DNA of 64,000 bases, from positions 101,866,991 to 101,930,990 of the forward strand of contig NC_080423.1 in the NCBI RefSeq assembly GCF_029873635.1, written 5' to 3'. The notes under the pieces were generated by a model, which was not told the DNA's origin, made no database searches, and saw nothing but the letters and a program-made list of their open reading frames with translations. Of this stretch, positions 46,608-57,176 are shown piece after piece. A program made the translations under genes and the position numbers. The stretch's first letter is position 1; each line of letters opens with the position of its first letter. The DNA comes from Malania oleifera (lineage: Eukaryota > Streptophyta > Magnoliopsida > Santalales > Ximeniaceae).

Positions 46608-47550
46608 CAAGAGGAATTATTTCTTCTTGCAAGTTTTTTTAATTTATTTTTCTATTTTTCGGCAACTGTACAAAATTTGAGAATGTAGAAAATAGAAGCA
46701 CAGTTAGGGGAATGAAAATAACAAAAGTAACAGTACATTATTGATCAATGATAAATAGATCTTGTCTATCATGCAGATTCTTTGGTTCAGCCAAAATGAA
46801 CCATTTTTACTTTTTCTTCACTTGCCCCCTTTTGTAAATCTTGTGTCCAAAGCTTCATTATGATGATATTTATACCTTCTTGTGTGAACATGTATAGAAA
46901 TCCTTTGCAGGAAGATGGAACAGAAACTTCAAGTTGCTGTTCTCTGCATGTAGAACGGTAGAGATCTAAATTCTGAGGCTAAACATATATATATCCCGAT
47001 CAGACTAGGGCAGAATTCTTTTTGTTCTTCTGCTTTTAGGGGAGATGAGACTTGTAAAAGCTGAGATTGTTCTTTGAATCGGTTCAATGGGTTTATACTG
47101 CTATAGGGCAGTATTTCCATGCCTTGAAAGATTAATTGTGGGATATCTGATAGGCATGTTGAAAAGGATTAACGTTAATTGGAGAGAACATTTTAATGGA
47201 TTCCTTGATTTGAAATAACCAATGCATCATTAGCTAGATGCTAAAACTCCAATCCCACATTCCCTCACACCACCAAAGTTAGAATTAGGGTTCTTTAAGG
47301 ACCAAATAATAATAATTTTTAGGGTTATGATGGATCATAAAACTCACTGAAATTTATCCTTTTACAATTTAATCACCAATTTTTATTCAATACAAAAGTC
47401 TTCTAAATATCCAATTATACCAAGATAACATATTTTATTATTGTTATTACCTTGTTAATTATTAATAGTCATTTTTTTTTTCACAATATTCATGTTTTTT
47501 ATAATAACATATTTGATGGTGATAGTTATTTAATTAAAGTAATGTTTTTA
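46608..47550. other. CDC20 3' region and intergenic, nothing else seen
   Basis: Likely 3' UTR of CDC20 directly after the stop, then AT-rich DNA. No convincing coding frame, repeat or RNA gene; the poly(A) site cannot be placed with confidence. Confidence 0.4.
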
Positions 47551-47971
47551 TACCCACGGGCATGACGCAATGGAAAGACATTAGCACGTAAGAAGAAGGA
47601 TCAGGGGTTCAATTCTAGGTAGAAACACTCACGGAGCCAGTTGTACCTGTAGATGGTGAGAGTTTACTCTATGAGCCAGCGGGGACCGTGGATGGTGAGA
47701 GTTTGTTCTGTGAGCCAGCAAGAACCATGGGTAGTGAGAGTTCTCAGTGAGTCGGTGGGGACCGTGGATGGTAATGGAGATGTGTCCCGGGGGTCGAGTT
47801 GGCTGAACGTCCAACTGATGCATGGAAGCCGTGTTCGCATCCGAACTTTGCCCTGATCAGCGAGACTTAGGGGTAGAGGATGCTGATCCATAGATTTGGT
47901 GTCGCACCAAGGGGTCCGAAGGGCTCGTTGGTGGCTAGAATTCCTATGTAATCAAAAAAAAAAAAAAAAAA
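47551..47971 (+). mobile_element. tRNA-derived SINE
   Basis: About 420 bp ending in an 18-base A tail (47954-47971). Box A-like TGACGCAATGG (47563-47573) and box B-like GGTTCAATTCT (47606-47616) are 43 bp apart, as in plant tRNA-derived SINEs with an internal Pol III promoter. The body has three or four imperfect tandem units of GAGCCAGCGGGGACCGTGG plus ATGGTGAGAGTTT (47635-47775). No clear TSD. Longer than typical plant SINEs because of the internal repeats. Confidence 0.65.
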
Positions 47972-48006
47972 CATGTATCTTATAATATGTAAAAGGGAAT
48001 GAACTA

Positions 48007-49571
48007 TGTAACGACCTACTAAAATTTTTTTTAAAAAAAAATTACATATATACTATATTGTAATTTACATTGCTCTGATACCTTCTAGTTTAATTTAACC
48101 ATCAACTTAAGCAGCGAGAAGCTGAGTTCATATAACCATAATCAAATACACAATACCAGAGTGTTAAAATGCTCTCAAAATATACATATACAACTGAACT
48201 AAGACAATACAAAAATACTCCCTTCCCCAAAAGACTCACCCTACTGACAGGCCTACACTGTAACCTCATTCTATCTGCGAGTCTGATCTACTCACCTAGC
48301 TAGATCACCTAAAAAATGTAAATTTATTGGGATGAGACAACGCTCAGTAAGACGAAACATGTTTTTGCTAGTGTGTAGCAAATGAGTTACAATTCTATAA
48401 AAGTCTGACTCTATATAATCATGTATAACTGAATCTGTAAATACGGTACAAATAATATAAACCAATATCCATGTTGCTTAACATATCCGTATTTTAGGTT
48501 TCTACTCATAATACTTCTAATGTACATAAGTATATTCTCTGTTTCTGTAAAACTATATATACATAGTAATAACTGAAAAACTTCCCTAGATGGATAGTTG
48601 TATGTCATGATTTAATCCCTTATGACAAGGTTGTGTGGCCCGTAGGCGGGATTTATCATTAGCTGGCCTACCAAGATAAACCACTATACTCCGTTAGTCA
48701 GATCGGCCCTCCTCAACCCATATCTGATGGGGAGTCTGTCTACAATATAGACACCATCGACTTATCTACCACATATTATCTAAATACATGGTTGCATTCT
48801 GAATTGTATATAGTTACGGTACTGTGCTCTGTAAACTGTATCTATAATGGTCCATCAGGGTCTGATATTATATAATACATCTCTATATACAACTTTCTGT
48901 TTTACCATGATTCTGTAATAACTATATTAATCATGACGCTGTAGTAAACTGCAACTATATTAACTGTATTTCTGAGATTAACTGTAAATCTATATGTCAT
49001 GGTACTATAAAATTGTATAATCATGGTATATTGTAAAGCTTATTCCCTATCTGTATATTTTGTAAAACATAATCCTAAAAATACTGTAAAACATATTTCT
49101 ATATAAATATTGTAAACATGATTCTGTACTGTATTTATATTCTCATGCCACATGGTAATTTAGAACATCTTAAACATAACTAATAAAATGTATAAATTCC
49201 TACTCTGAATAATAACCTGGCAAAAACATGTAATTTATACTGAAATCATACTGAAGTTACCTTGCACAGCATATTTCCCTTACCTGATTCCTACTAAAAT
49301 CTCCTACTATGATAGGTCCAACACCCTGAAAATAACATTTACCAGAACAAAACATCACTATTACTTCAACTACTACATTTCCTACAACTGCTAGAAAGTC
49401 AAATATTGCATAAAAGAACTTACTCTGAATCTGAGATGGAATTCAACTCAGTCCCACCAACGATCCGCTCTGGCAGACTTGAAGAGAACTTCCTCAAGAG
49501 CATCATAGTGACCTTAGATCGTCGATCCGGCGAACGACGAAGCTGAAATCGAAGAGAGAAGAGGGAGGAAC

Positions 49572-49616
<45 letters not shown>

Positions 49617-49969
49617 AAGTTTTTGCTGAAATTTCTGCGTAAAAATCCAAATTTAGCATTATTTATACTATGAACTTCGTCGACGAGTCACATCATCTCG
49701 TCGATGACGTCAAGAAGAAGGTTCATTGACAAACACCACCTCCTCATCAACGAAATTCAGAATTTGTAAAAATAGCCTCTCGGCATCTTCTCGTCGATGA
49801 AACATGTCCTCGTCAACGAGGCTCTCTTGTATCCTCGTCGACGAATCCCCTGTGTTCATCGATAAGGTCCTGATAAAATTTCTCGGGTTATTAAAAATTA
49901 TCTCTATAATTAGAAAGGGGGATTCCCACTTTCTTGACCTAGTTTTTAACATTCCCTATAAACCCCTAC
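48007..49969 (-). mobile_element. Reversed Ty3/gypsy-type LTR
   Basis: On plus it starts TGTAACGACC. It contains the reversed block AGGTTGTGTGGCCCG (about 48628), a reversed GAGACAACGCTCAGTAAG block (48334), an (AG)n leader (49577-49614), the TATA box read as TAGTATAAAT on minus (49661-49670) and eight GTCGAC-type palindrome variants (49676-49868). The minus-strand start is near 49952-49969, with AACTA/AACTG as a weak possible TSD. No coding region; probably a solo LTR. Confidence 0.7.
49577..49614. repeat. (GA)n microsatellite in LTR leader
   Basis: About 19 GA units; reversed counterpart of the (CT)n leader seen in the other gypsy-type LTRs. Confidence 0.95.
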
Positions 49970-51316
49970 AACTGCCCATAAATATTTTTTAAAAGTCCCT
50001 ATAATTTACTCATGAATATTTCAAAATATCCCTATAATAATCGATAAATATTTGAAGAACACCCCATAATCTATGAATATTTATTAATTTATTTATTTTG
50101 TTATAATTATCACTCAAAAGTTGTGAAGCACGCACACGTGCCTGCAACTAGTTGCTGTAATGTGCTTTCGTAAAAATCATTAGAAATGTATTGAAAAATG
50201 ACAATGCGAGACAGATTCAATCGGCAAAAACTAGGAATTGGTCTACTTTGTTAGGTAGGTTGAATATCTTATTTTATAGTACTACAACTTAGATAAAATG
50301 TGAATTTCTTTCCCCCATGAAATCATAGAGGTGAGTCTATGTGCTATTTTATTCTCCTTATGTTGCATTTAAGAGCATGAATTTTGGAGTAATATTATAT
50401 TACGTTTTCTCCAAATCTAATACAAATCTAGATTAAATTCTCTCCAAACAGAGGGTTCAAATTTTTCGAAACCTTTATGAACTTTTTTTGAATTTTCTAC
50501 ATTCTTTTAGTTTTACATGGTTTTAAATTTTTATAGCTAGTTTTTTTTTTTTTCTATGCTTTTCTGAATTTTATGGTCCGTCAATATGATAATTGCGACA
50601 CCAAAAATAACTTCAAAAAACTAAGGGAAACTTTCCGATTCAAGTGTTAAAGTGCTAAACATAGGAAAAAGATGGAAAGAAATAATAATAATTAACCTCT
50701 CATGAACTTAGTCAAAAAAATGAAAACCTCATCTAAAATTTCAAAATTTTCATACAACTCTCTTTGCATATGGAGTAGAGACGTGTACTTCCTTTAAGAT
50801 TTCACAAATCCCATGAATCTCGTGTGATATTTCATTTTTGGGACATTCATTGCTCCTCCCACACTTGTCTTTTTATCAAATATCAAAGAAATTTGCACCT
50901 TTTCACCCTAAACTGATGTAAGGTAAGATTCGTAAAATGTTTAAAACCTCAAGAAAATATGAATCTTTTTATCAAATGTCAAAAGAGGTTTGTAAAATTT
51001 TTAAAACTAGGAAAAATCTGTGTTTTGCCATTCATTTTATTAATCTTTCCCCCTTTTTTGAAAACCTCAAACTTGACCCCTCATAAAAGGCTAACGTTCA
51101 TTTCTTAAAAATCCAAGTTAGTGACTTTATTCCTAAATTAATTTTGTTGAGTTGTTGAGAATCACTACGAGTAAATAAATAAATGAATGGGGAAGAATCC
51201 CTAACGAATGATTTGGAGTGTTGGATTCATTCCCCAGCTGTTGACATGGGAATGGTCTTGAGAAAAGACCATAGCCTTTTAATATTGGAACAAAGTATTG
51301 TAGCATTAATTAACTT
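49970..51316. other. Intergenic, nothing recognised
   Basis: AT-rich single-copy-looking DNA with no credible open frame or repeat on either strand. Confidence 0.4.
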
Positions 51317-51327
51317 GTCCCACATCG
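51317..51327 (+). promoter_or_regulatory. Upstream sequence element of the U4 snRNA gene
   Basis: GTCCCACATCG is an exact match to the plant snRNA USE (RTCCCACATCG). It ends 34 bp before the TATA element, the spacing of RNA polymerase II-type plant snRNA genes (Pol III types have about 23-24 bp). Confidence 0.93.
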
Positions 51328-51361
51328 ACTCCACGAGGGAAAGCAGTTTTGATTAATGGAG

Positions 51362-51369
51362 TATTAAAG
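51362..51369 (+). promoter_or_regulatory. TATA element of the U4 snRNA gene
   Basis: TATTAAAG, 33 bp upstream of the predicted RNA start at 51395, in the normal position for plant snRNA genes. Confidence 0.85.
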
Positions 51370-51394
51370 GGCAAGCATGTAGGAAATTAGAACC

Positions 51395-51547
51395 ATCTTT
51401 GCGCTTGGGGCAATGACGCAGCTAGTGAGGTTCTAACCGAGGCGCGTCAATTGCTGGTTGAAAACTATTTCCAAACCCCCTCTTCGGCCTGGGTATGGCC
51501 CAGGCCATCGAGAATTTCTAGAAGGGCTCCCCTTGGGGTAAAGCCCT
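51395..51547 (+). ncRNA. U4 spliceosomal snRNA
   Basis: About 153 nt. U4 pairs with U6 and is unwound during spliceosome activation. It starts ATCTTTGCGCTTGGGGCAAT (U6-pairing stem II region). The 5' stem-loop with the K-turn follows (AGTGAGGTTCTAACCGAGG), then GCTGGTTGAAAAC (stem I region). A perfect 8-bp hairpin GGCCTGGG/CCCAGGCC lies at 51486-51506. An Sm-like site AATTTCTAG lies at 51513-51521. A terminal hairpin AGGGCTCCCC/GGGG...AGCCCT lies at 51523-51547. Promoter and 3' box are in the right places, so it is probably a functional gene. The Sm site departs from AUUUUUG by a C and an A, the one reason for doubt. Confidence 0.92.
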
Positions 51548-51548
51548 A

Positions 51549-51564
51549 CAAGTCTCTAGTCTAA
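51549..51564 (+). terminator. 3' box of the U4 snRNA gene
   Basis: CAAGTCTCTAGTCTAA fits the plant snRNA 3'-end consensus CA(N)3-10AGTNNAA, starting 2 nt after the terminal hairpin. It directs 3' end formation. Confidence 0.85.
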
Positions 51565-51989
51565 ACATTTTTCACAATGCAGCCACATGAAGGCAGGAAG
51601 ATAACAAAGCACAACTTGAATAAAAACAATCACAATTTGTTTTTCATTTTAAATATAAAGAGTAATTCTGGGCTCTGCACAACTCAAGGTAGCATCTCCC
51701 ACCTCCTGTTAATGTCCTTTATTTATTCTACATAGAGTTCAAGGGCCAACATGTCTTCTTCCACAGCTTCTCTAGTCTATAACATTTTTCGCAATGCAGC
51801 CACATGAAGGCAAGGAGATAACTAAGGCACAACTTTAATAAAAACAATCACACAATTTGTTTTTCATTTTACAGATAAAGAGTAACTCTGGGCTCTGCAC
51901 AACTCAATGTAGCATCTCCCACCTCCTGTCAATGTCCTTTATTTATTCAACATAGAGTTCAAGGGCCAACATGTCTTCTTCAACTGTAA
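51555..51989. repeat. 217-bp tandem duplication beginning in the U4 3' box
   Basis: CTCTAGTCTA(T)AACATTTTT starts at 51555 and 51772. Both copies continue through GCAGCCACATGAAGGCA, GGCTCTGCACAACTCAA, GTAGCATCTCCCACCTCCTG and AGTTCAAGGGCCAACATGTC. About 95 per cent alike by eye. Each copy holds a reversed AATAAA and a short minus-strand peptide end. Confidence 0.9.
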
Positions 51990-52025
51990 TTTGGGCCTCC
52001 AGGGCAGTTTTCGGAGAGTTGAGCC
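51943..52025 (-). other. Possible 3' end of an unidentified minus-strand gene
   Basis: A minus-strand frame ends KTALEAQITVEEDMLALELY then Val-Glu and TAA at 51943-51945, with AATAAATAAA directly after. The same ending, EEDMLALELYVE, is repeated in the other duplication unit near 51725-51755. Upstream the frame is lost after about 30 codons. It may be the last exon of a decayed or partial gene; no family recognised. 52026-52690 shows nothing further that I can name. Confidence 0.25.
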
Positions 52026-52692
52026 ACAAAAATGAAATCCCTCTTCAGCCCTACTACTTCTAGTGTGGTTAGCTCCCTCACCCGCATCAAGATGCTTTGA
52101 CAAAGCTGCAATCCCCTCTCCATGTGCATTAGTTACCGAATGATAATCTGAACTGCTTGATAGCACAGTCTAATATTGACTTCTTTGTGCCTTGACATGG
52201 ACCTTGTTTTTCTGCTTGTCATTTGCTTCCCGAAAATTCAGTGCCGAGGGTCCCTGCCCCACTTCTCATCTCGACTGGTTCTCTCCTTTCCCTTTGAAGA
52301 GAATTCATTACTATTCTGCCAGATCCTCCAAGTCGACATTGATAATAAGGCAGAAAATTCCACATCTAAGCACTCTAGCATCTTGTCAAGCTGCTCCCTC
52401 CATTATAACCTGGAATATATGAACTCAAATAGGGTGTGCTAGGCATCAAATATGCCATCCACACAAACTCATTCTGATGAACATTTATGCAAATCTGAAC
52501 AAATAGAGAAAGCAATTGAGTCGGGAAAGATTAAATCCTTAAAATGCATATAAGCCACTCATCTTTTAAAGGCATCGCATGTTATTATCTGTCAAGCAAG
52601 TAGAAATGACTGGCTTGCTTCCATTGAAGCTAATCATACGGCCAACATTACCATTCATGATTTACATAATCCTAATGAGTCCAAAGAATACA

Positions 52693-52704
52693 GCTCTGAT
52701 ACCA
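52693..52704 (-). other. Primer-binding site, left of a copia LTR
   Basis: GCTCTGATACCA on plus (TGGTATCAGAGC on minus), two bases from the TG at 52707. It marks the LTR at 52707-53384 as the minus-strand 5' LTR of an element that once extended to the left. Confidence 0.8.
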
Positions 52705-52706
52705 CT

Positions 52707-53384
52707 TGTTGGGAAAAAATATGAGTGATTCTCCCAAATAAATCATGGTGTAATGCAAATAAATAAATAAATTGAGACACAAGAAATTTAACGTGGTTCC
52801 CTCAAATATTGAGTTACGTCCACGAGAGTCAAAATCCACTATCACCAAGGTTCGTACAAAGTGAGTACAAAAAGCACAAGCCTTACAAATACACAGAAGT
52901 GTAACAAACGTGTCAAGATGAAAGACCTTACCAAATGTTGATAACAAAGCTCCAAGATCCAACCAAAATAGAGCACAAATGTAAGCACAACCGAAAGCCC
53001 AATATGCTGAAAAATAATCTCTTTTGCTTGCTGGAACAAGCTAGAAAAACCAGTATACTAGCACTCGGAACGGCAGCTTGCCGCAGAAACAAGCGCATGA
53101 GCAGCAGCGCCGAGAAGCTGCTGGAGTCACAGAAGGGGCCGCAGCTTTCTGGAGTGCTGGAGAGGACGGCTGGCCAGCTGCTGCAGGCGTGAGGAGCTCG
53201 TACAAATGGTGAAGGAAGTGGAGATAAATGCAGCCCCAGGACAGAGAGTTGTGTTCAGTGAGGGGAGTGCTTTGAGAATACAAAATGACATGCTCCAGAT
53301 AGGCTTATTAGAGAAGCCAAACAAAACAATAAAAAAAAGAACACCTTTCCTAGACATGGGCCCCACAAGGAGGGACACCCAACT
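52707..53384 (-). repeat. Copia LTR flanked by both PBS and polypurine tract
   Basis: Starts TGTTGGGAAAAAATATG, ends GGGACACCCAACT (last base should be A); 678 bp. Aligns with 60942-61287 and 61908-62110. To its left is a PBS. To its right is the reversed polypurine tract TCTCCCCCTCCCG (53387-53399) of the next copia body. One LTR thus serves two internal regions. Confidence 0.8.
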
Positions 53385-54439
53385 AATCTCCCCCTCCCGA
53401 CTTATGGGGACAACTCCACCAATTCGGCCAAAACTCAACACTTCACATGCTTGTCTCTAGACAATGTTTTCATCATCATATCCGAACCATTATCATCGGT
53501 GTGAATTTTGTCAAGTTGTAACAATTTCTTATCCAACACATCCCGAATCCGATGATATCTAACATCAATATGTTTTGACTTAGAATGGAAGATAGAATTC
53601 TTGCTCAAATGAATTACACTTTGACTATCACAATAAAAAACATACCTTTCTTATTTCATGTCCAACTCTTTCAAGAACCTCTTCAACCAAAGCAATTCTT
53701 TGCAAGCTTTGGTAATGGCAATAAACTCGGCTTCCATAGTAGATAGAGCAACACATTTTTGTAATTTTGATTATCATGTCATAGCTTCCCCTACAAAAGT
53801 CATCAAATAACCCAAAGTTGATTTTCTAGAATCAACATCACTGGCCATGTCGGCATCCGTGAATCCATGAAGCATAGATTTACCATTTTCAAAGCACAAA
53901 CACACCTTTGAAGTGCCTCTAAAGATTGTAGAATCCATTTTACTGCTAACCAATGCTCCTTTCCCGGATTAGAGAGAAACCGACTAACAACTCCAAAAGC
54001 ATGAGCTAAATCTGATCTTGTGCAAACCATTGCATACATTAAAGAACCAATGGCCGAAGCATACGAAATTTTCATCTCTTCCTTGTCTTTCTCACTTGTA
54101 GGACTTTGTTTTATACTATGCTTGAAGTGACTAGCAAGTGGGCAACCAATAGGTTTTGCTTTAACCATATTGAACCTCTCAAGCACTTCTTCAATGTACC
54201 TTTCTTGAGACAACCAAATTTGTCAATTTTCTCGATCACCAACAATTATCATGCCAAGAATTTGCTTTTCTGGTCCCAAGTTTTTCATAGCAAAAGACTT
54301 GCTCAACTCCAATTTCAACTTGTCAATCTTGGAGAAGTCTTATCCTACAACGAGCATATCATCAACATAGAGTAAGCTAATAATATAAGTAACATCCAGA
54401 AATTTTTTTCACAAACACAGAATCATCCGAAAGAATTTT
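53385..54439 (-). pseudogene. Second copia relic: RT and RNase H
   Basis: Minus-strand text: reversed PPT at 53387, RNase H end with a KHIDVRYHRIRD-like stretch (about 53540-53590), RH start, then ERYIEEVLERFNMVKAKPIGC, KISYASAIGSLMYAMVCTRSD and HWLAVKWILQSLE (53803-54213). A YVDDM-like RT motif lies at about 54352-54368. Stops and frameshifts throughout; the body continues at 56938. Confidence 0.82.
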
Positions 54440-56937
54440 TGTTGTCTTTTTGAGTCCGGTTCCTATTTTGATGCTGACAAAACACAATTATCTCATGTGT
54501 GCATTTAGTGTTTGAACAAGTTTATATTAAGCACATGCGGTGAAGGGAAAATGGAAGTCAGGAGGAACGTAAAGCTTATATACTTGATGTATTCCATAAA
54601 AGACAGAAAAGCAAAAGAAGAAGAAGAAGAAGACACATTATTTTATTTTGTAATTGCATTTAGTTTTTATATATTTGGTCTGTAAGAATGCATATCCTGC
54701 ATGATTTTTTTTTTTTTTTTTTTTAAATATCCTGCATGATATGATACTAAACTCAGAATGACAATAGACTGACCGTAGGGAACCCAACAAGAACCATGGA
54801 CTGACCATAGGGATTAAAACCTTTCATGAAAAACCTTTTTCTAAAATGCTAAAATCATACAAAGGTTTTAAAAATATTCTTGGGTCAAAAACAGGGCCAA
54901 AACTTTTGATTTTAATTGACCTCAGTCAACCGACCAACTAAAGGCTTAAAGTGCTCAGTCGACCAACCAGTTCATTTGGCTAGATTTGCATAGGCTTAGT
55001 AGACCGACCATAAGCTCAGTCGACTGACAATAAGCTTAGTCAACTGACCAATTAAAGGCTTAAAGTGCTCAATCGACTGAGTATCGAGGGGGTGGAAAAT
55101 CGCCCTTGCTCAGTCGATCATGCCCTTAGGAAATTTGAATTTTTAACTTAGTTTAGTCAACCGATGCTTTCCTCAGTCGACCGAACCCTTAAGAAAATTC
55201 AAATTTTATCCTAGGTCAGTCGACCGACGCTTTCCTCATTCGACCGACCCTCTCGGATTGCCCAAGTTTTTCAGCACTAAACATGATTAATTTTTGTTTA
55301 AACATTTCTAAAATGACGAGCGTGTCCCTAAACGGTCATATTTTTTAGAATTCTATAAATAGCCCTCACATAAGCTTAAATAATAACTTTGATTAGCCAA
55401 ATTTTCTCTCAAATTTATTTGAGCAATTTTTGAATCAAAGTTCCCCCAAACTCTTTTTATTGTAAAAATCTTTTGTTTGGGCAAAATTTTTTACTCTCCA
55501 ACTCTCTTTCCTTTCTATTCATTTGAAAAATCCTTTGGAAGAGAGCATTTTATTTGAGCATTTATTTTATTCAAATGCATTTACTCTCACTCACTCCTTA
55601 TTTTTTAAAAACATTTTTGAGAGTAAGTTTAAAGGTTTCTCCAGATTATTTTCTTGATAAACATTTCTGGGGAATCTTTTCTATAACTTGTGAATCTTTG
55701 CACATCTATTGCAAGATTCAAAAGCTCATTGTGTATTCATTGCAAAAACGTTTTTGAGCATAAATTCTAACTTCTCCAAACACTTTTATTGCAAATATTT
55801 GTTGGAGAAAATATTTATTTTATATTAGATCTTTGAAGCTTTTATTGCATATAACATTTAACATCAAAGATCATATATAATTGTTTTTGCAAAAATATTC
55901 TTAAAAGCAAAAACCCTAGGTTCTCCCACTTCTTATTGAAAAATATTTTTGGAGAATAATTTATTTGGGTTCAAATCTTTGAAGTATTTTATCATATATA
56001 TCTTTTTCAAAAATTGCAAATTTATTTTGAGAAAAACACTCTTACTCTCTTGAGCTTATTTCATATCATACAAGAGTGCATTTTGATCTTCAATGTGTAC
56101 ATCCCTACTTAGCTTAGACGCGTATATTTGTACAAAAATTATTGTCTTATGTACCAGTTTGGCTCAACTTGAAAATTAGGCTGGGGAGACTCTGACCCGT
56201 AAAGGAGTCTCAAGCTAGCTCGAACCCGGTTAGGTGAGCGAGGAGGCGCACCTTCCTATCAAAGGCTGTACGGATTAGTTCCGCCCAAAAAGTGAACCAA
56301 GGTGTCTCCACCTCGTAAGGAGAATCGGTTGTGGCTCAGCCCTGTAATTGAGATAGGGAGGCTCCGCCCTGGAAGGAGTACTGATTGTGGCTCAGCCCCG
56401 TAATTTGAGTTGGGGAGTCTCCGCCCCATAAGGAGATTGTAAGTGGCGCCACTCCGCCCAGTTAAAGTGAGCACATAGTGGAATCCTTGAGCTATTGGCT
56501 TAAGACGGGGATGTAGGCAGGATTGGTTGAACCCCGATATCAAATATTGTGTCTCTCTCTATCTCATTTATTTTTCGTACTTTAAATTTCGTACATGTAT
56601 GCTTGTTCTTTCATTGTTATAATTATCTTGCATACACATAGATAATTCAAATGAAATATGTTCCACGTGTATGTTTGCATTCAACGGCTAATCATTTCAC
56701 ATACACACTTTAAAGTTTAAATGAGATATGATGTGATGTTTGTATGCAAATATTTAATCTGTTGAGAATGTAATGTTTGTTTTAAATATCTGCATACTTG
56801 ATTATTTGGGGGATTTGAAATTACTTAGAAAGACCCTAGGTTGCGAAATACCATTTATGATTTGAATTTAACCTAGGAAGTTTTAAAATTTTCAATTCAC
56901 CCCCCTCCCCCCTCTTGGGATCACATCATTTCTCACA
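54440..56937 (+). mobile_element. Solo LTR, Sirevirus-like, in the second copia RT
   Basis: Starts TGTTGTCTTTTTGAG, ends CATCATTTCTCACA. Flanks ATTTT (54435-54439) and GTTTT (56938-56942) differ at one base. 2,498 bp. Contains AGTCGACCGA-type palindromes (54920-55250), TATA box (TATAAAT, 55354-55360), a run of four short hairpins (56187-56436), the GGGGATGTAGGCAGGATTGG block (56507-56545) and a C-rich tail. The frame open on the minus strand at 56259-56543 reflects the hairpin repeats. Confidence 0.83.
56187..56436 (+). repeat. Four imperfect repeats, each forming a short hairpin
   Basis: Units near 56187, 56305, 56361 and 56418. Stems: AGACTC/GAGTCT, TCTCC/GGAGA, CTCC/GGAG plus a G-T pair, and TCTCC/GGAGA. 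Loops: TGACCCGTAAAG, ACCTCGTAA, GCCCTGGAA, GCCCCATAA. The stems vary in both arms together. Confidence 0.75.
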
Positions 56938-57176
56938 GTTTTTGAGTAACCATGATCAATCATGAAAGAATCAAATTTCTTGTACCATTTCCGTGGTGCT
57001 TACTTCAGCCCATACAAACTTTTCTTTAATTTGCACACTAAATTCTCTTTCCTTTTTTGTTTAAAGCCTTCTAATTGTTCCATGTAAATTTCCTTTTCCA
57101 AGTCACCATGTAAGAAAGTGGTTTTTACATCTAGTTGCTTAACTTCTAAATTCTAGTTTGCTGATATGCCAAGAAC
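56938..57176 (-). pseudogene. Second copia relic: RT 5' part
   Basis: Minus-strand text NLEVKQLDVKTTFLHGDLEK (57075-57150) followed by EIYMEQLEGF and, nearer 56938, a SLYGLK-like stretch with a stop. Joins 54439 once the solo LTR is removed. Cut on its right side at about 57176. Confidence 0.8.

Noticed and set aside
47563-47635. Functional tRNA gene at the SINE head
   Set aside because: Box A and box B are recognisable, but no cloverleaf or anticodon stem can be drawn, and a long body with an A tail follows.
56259-56543. 94-codon minus-strand frame
   Set aside because: Read from the hairpin-forming repeats in the LTR; repeated ALSLPITG-like text follows the DNA repeat.
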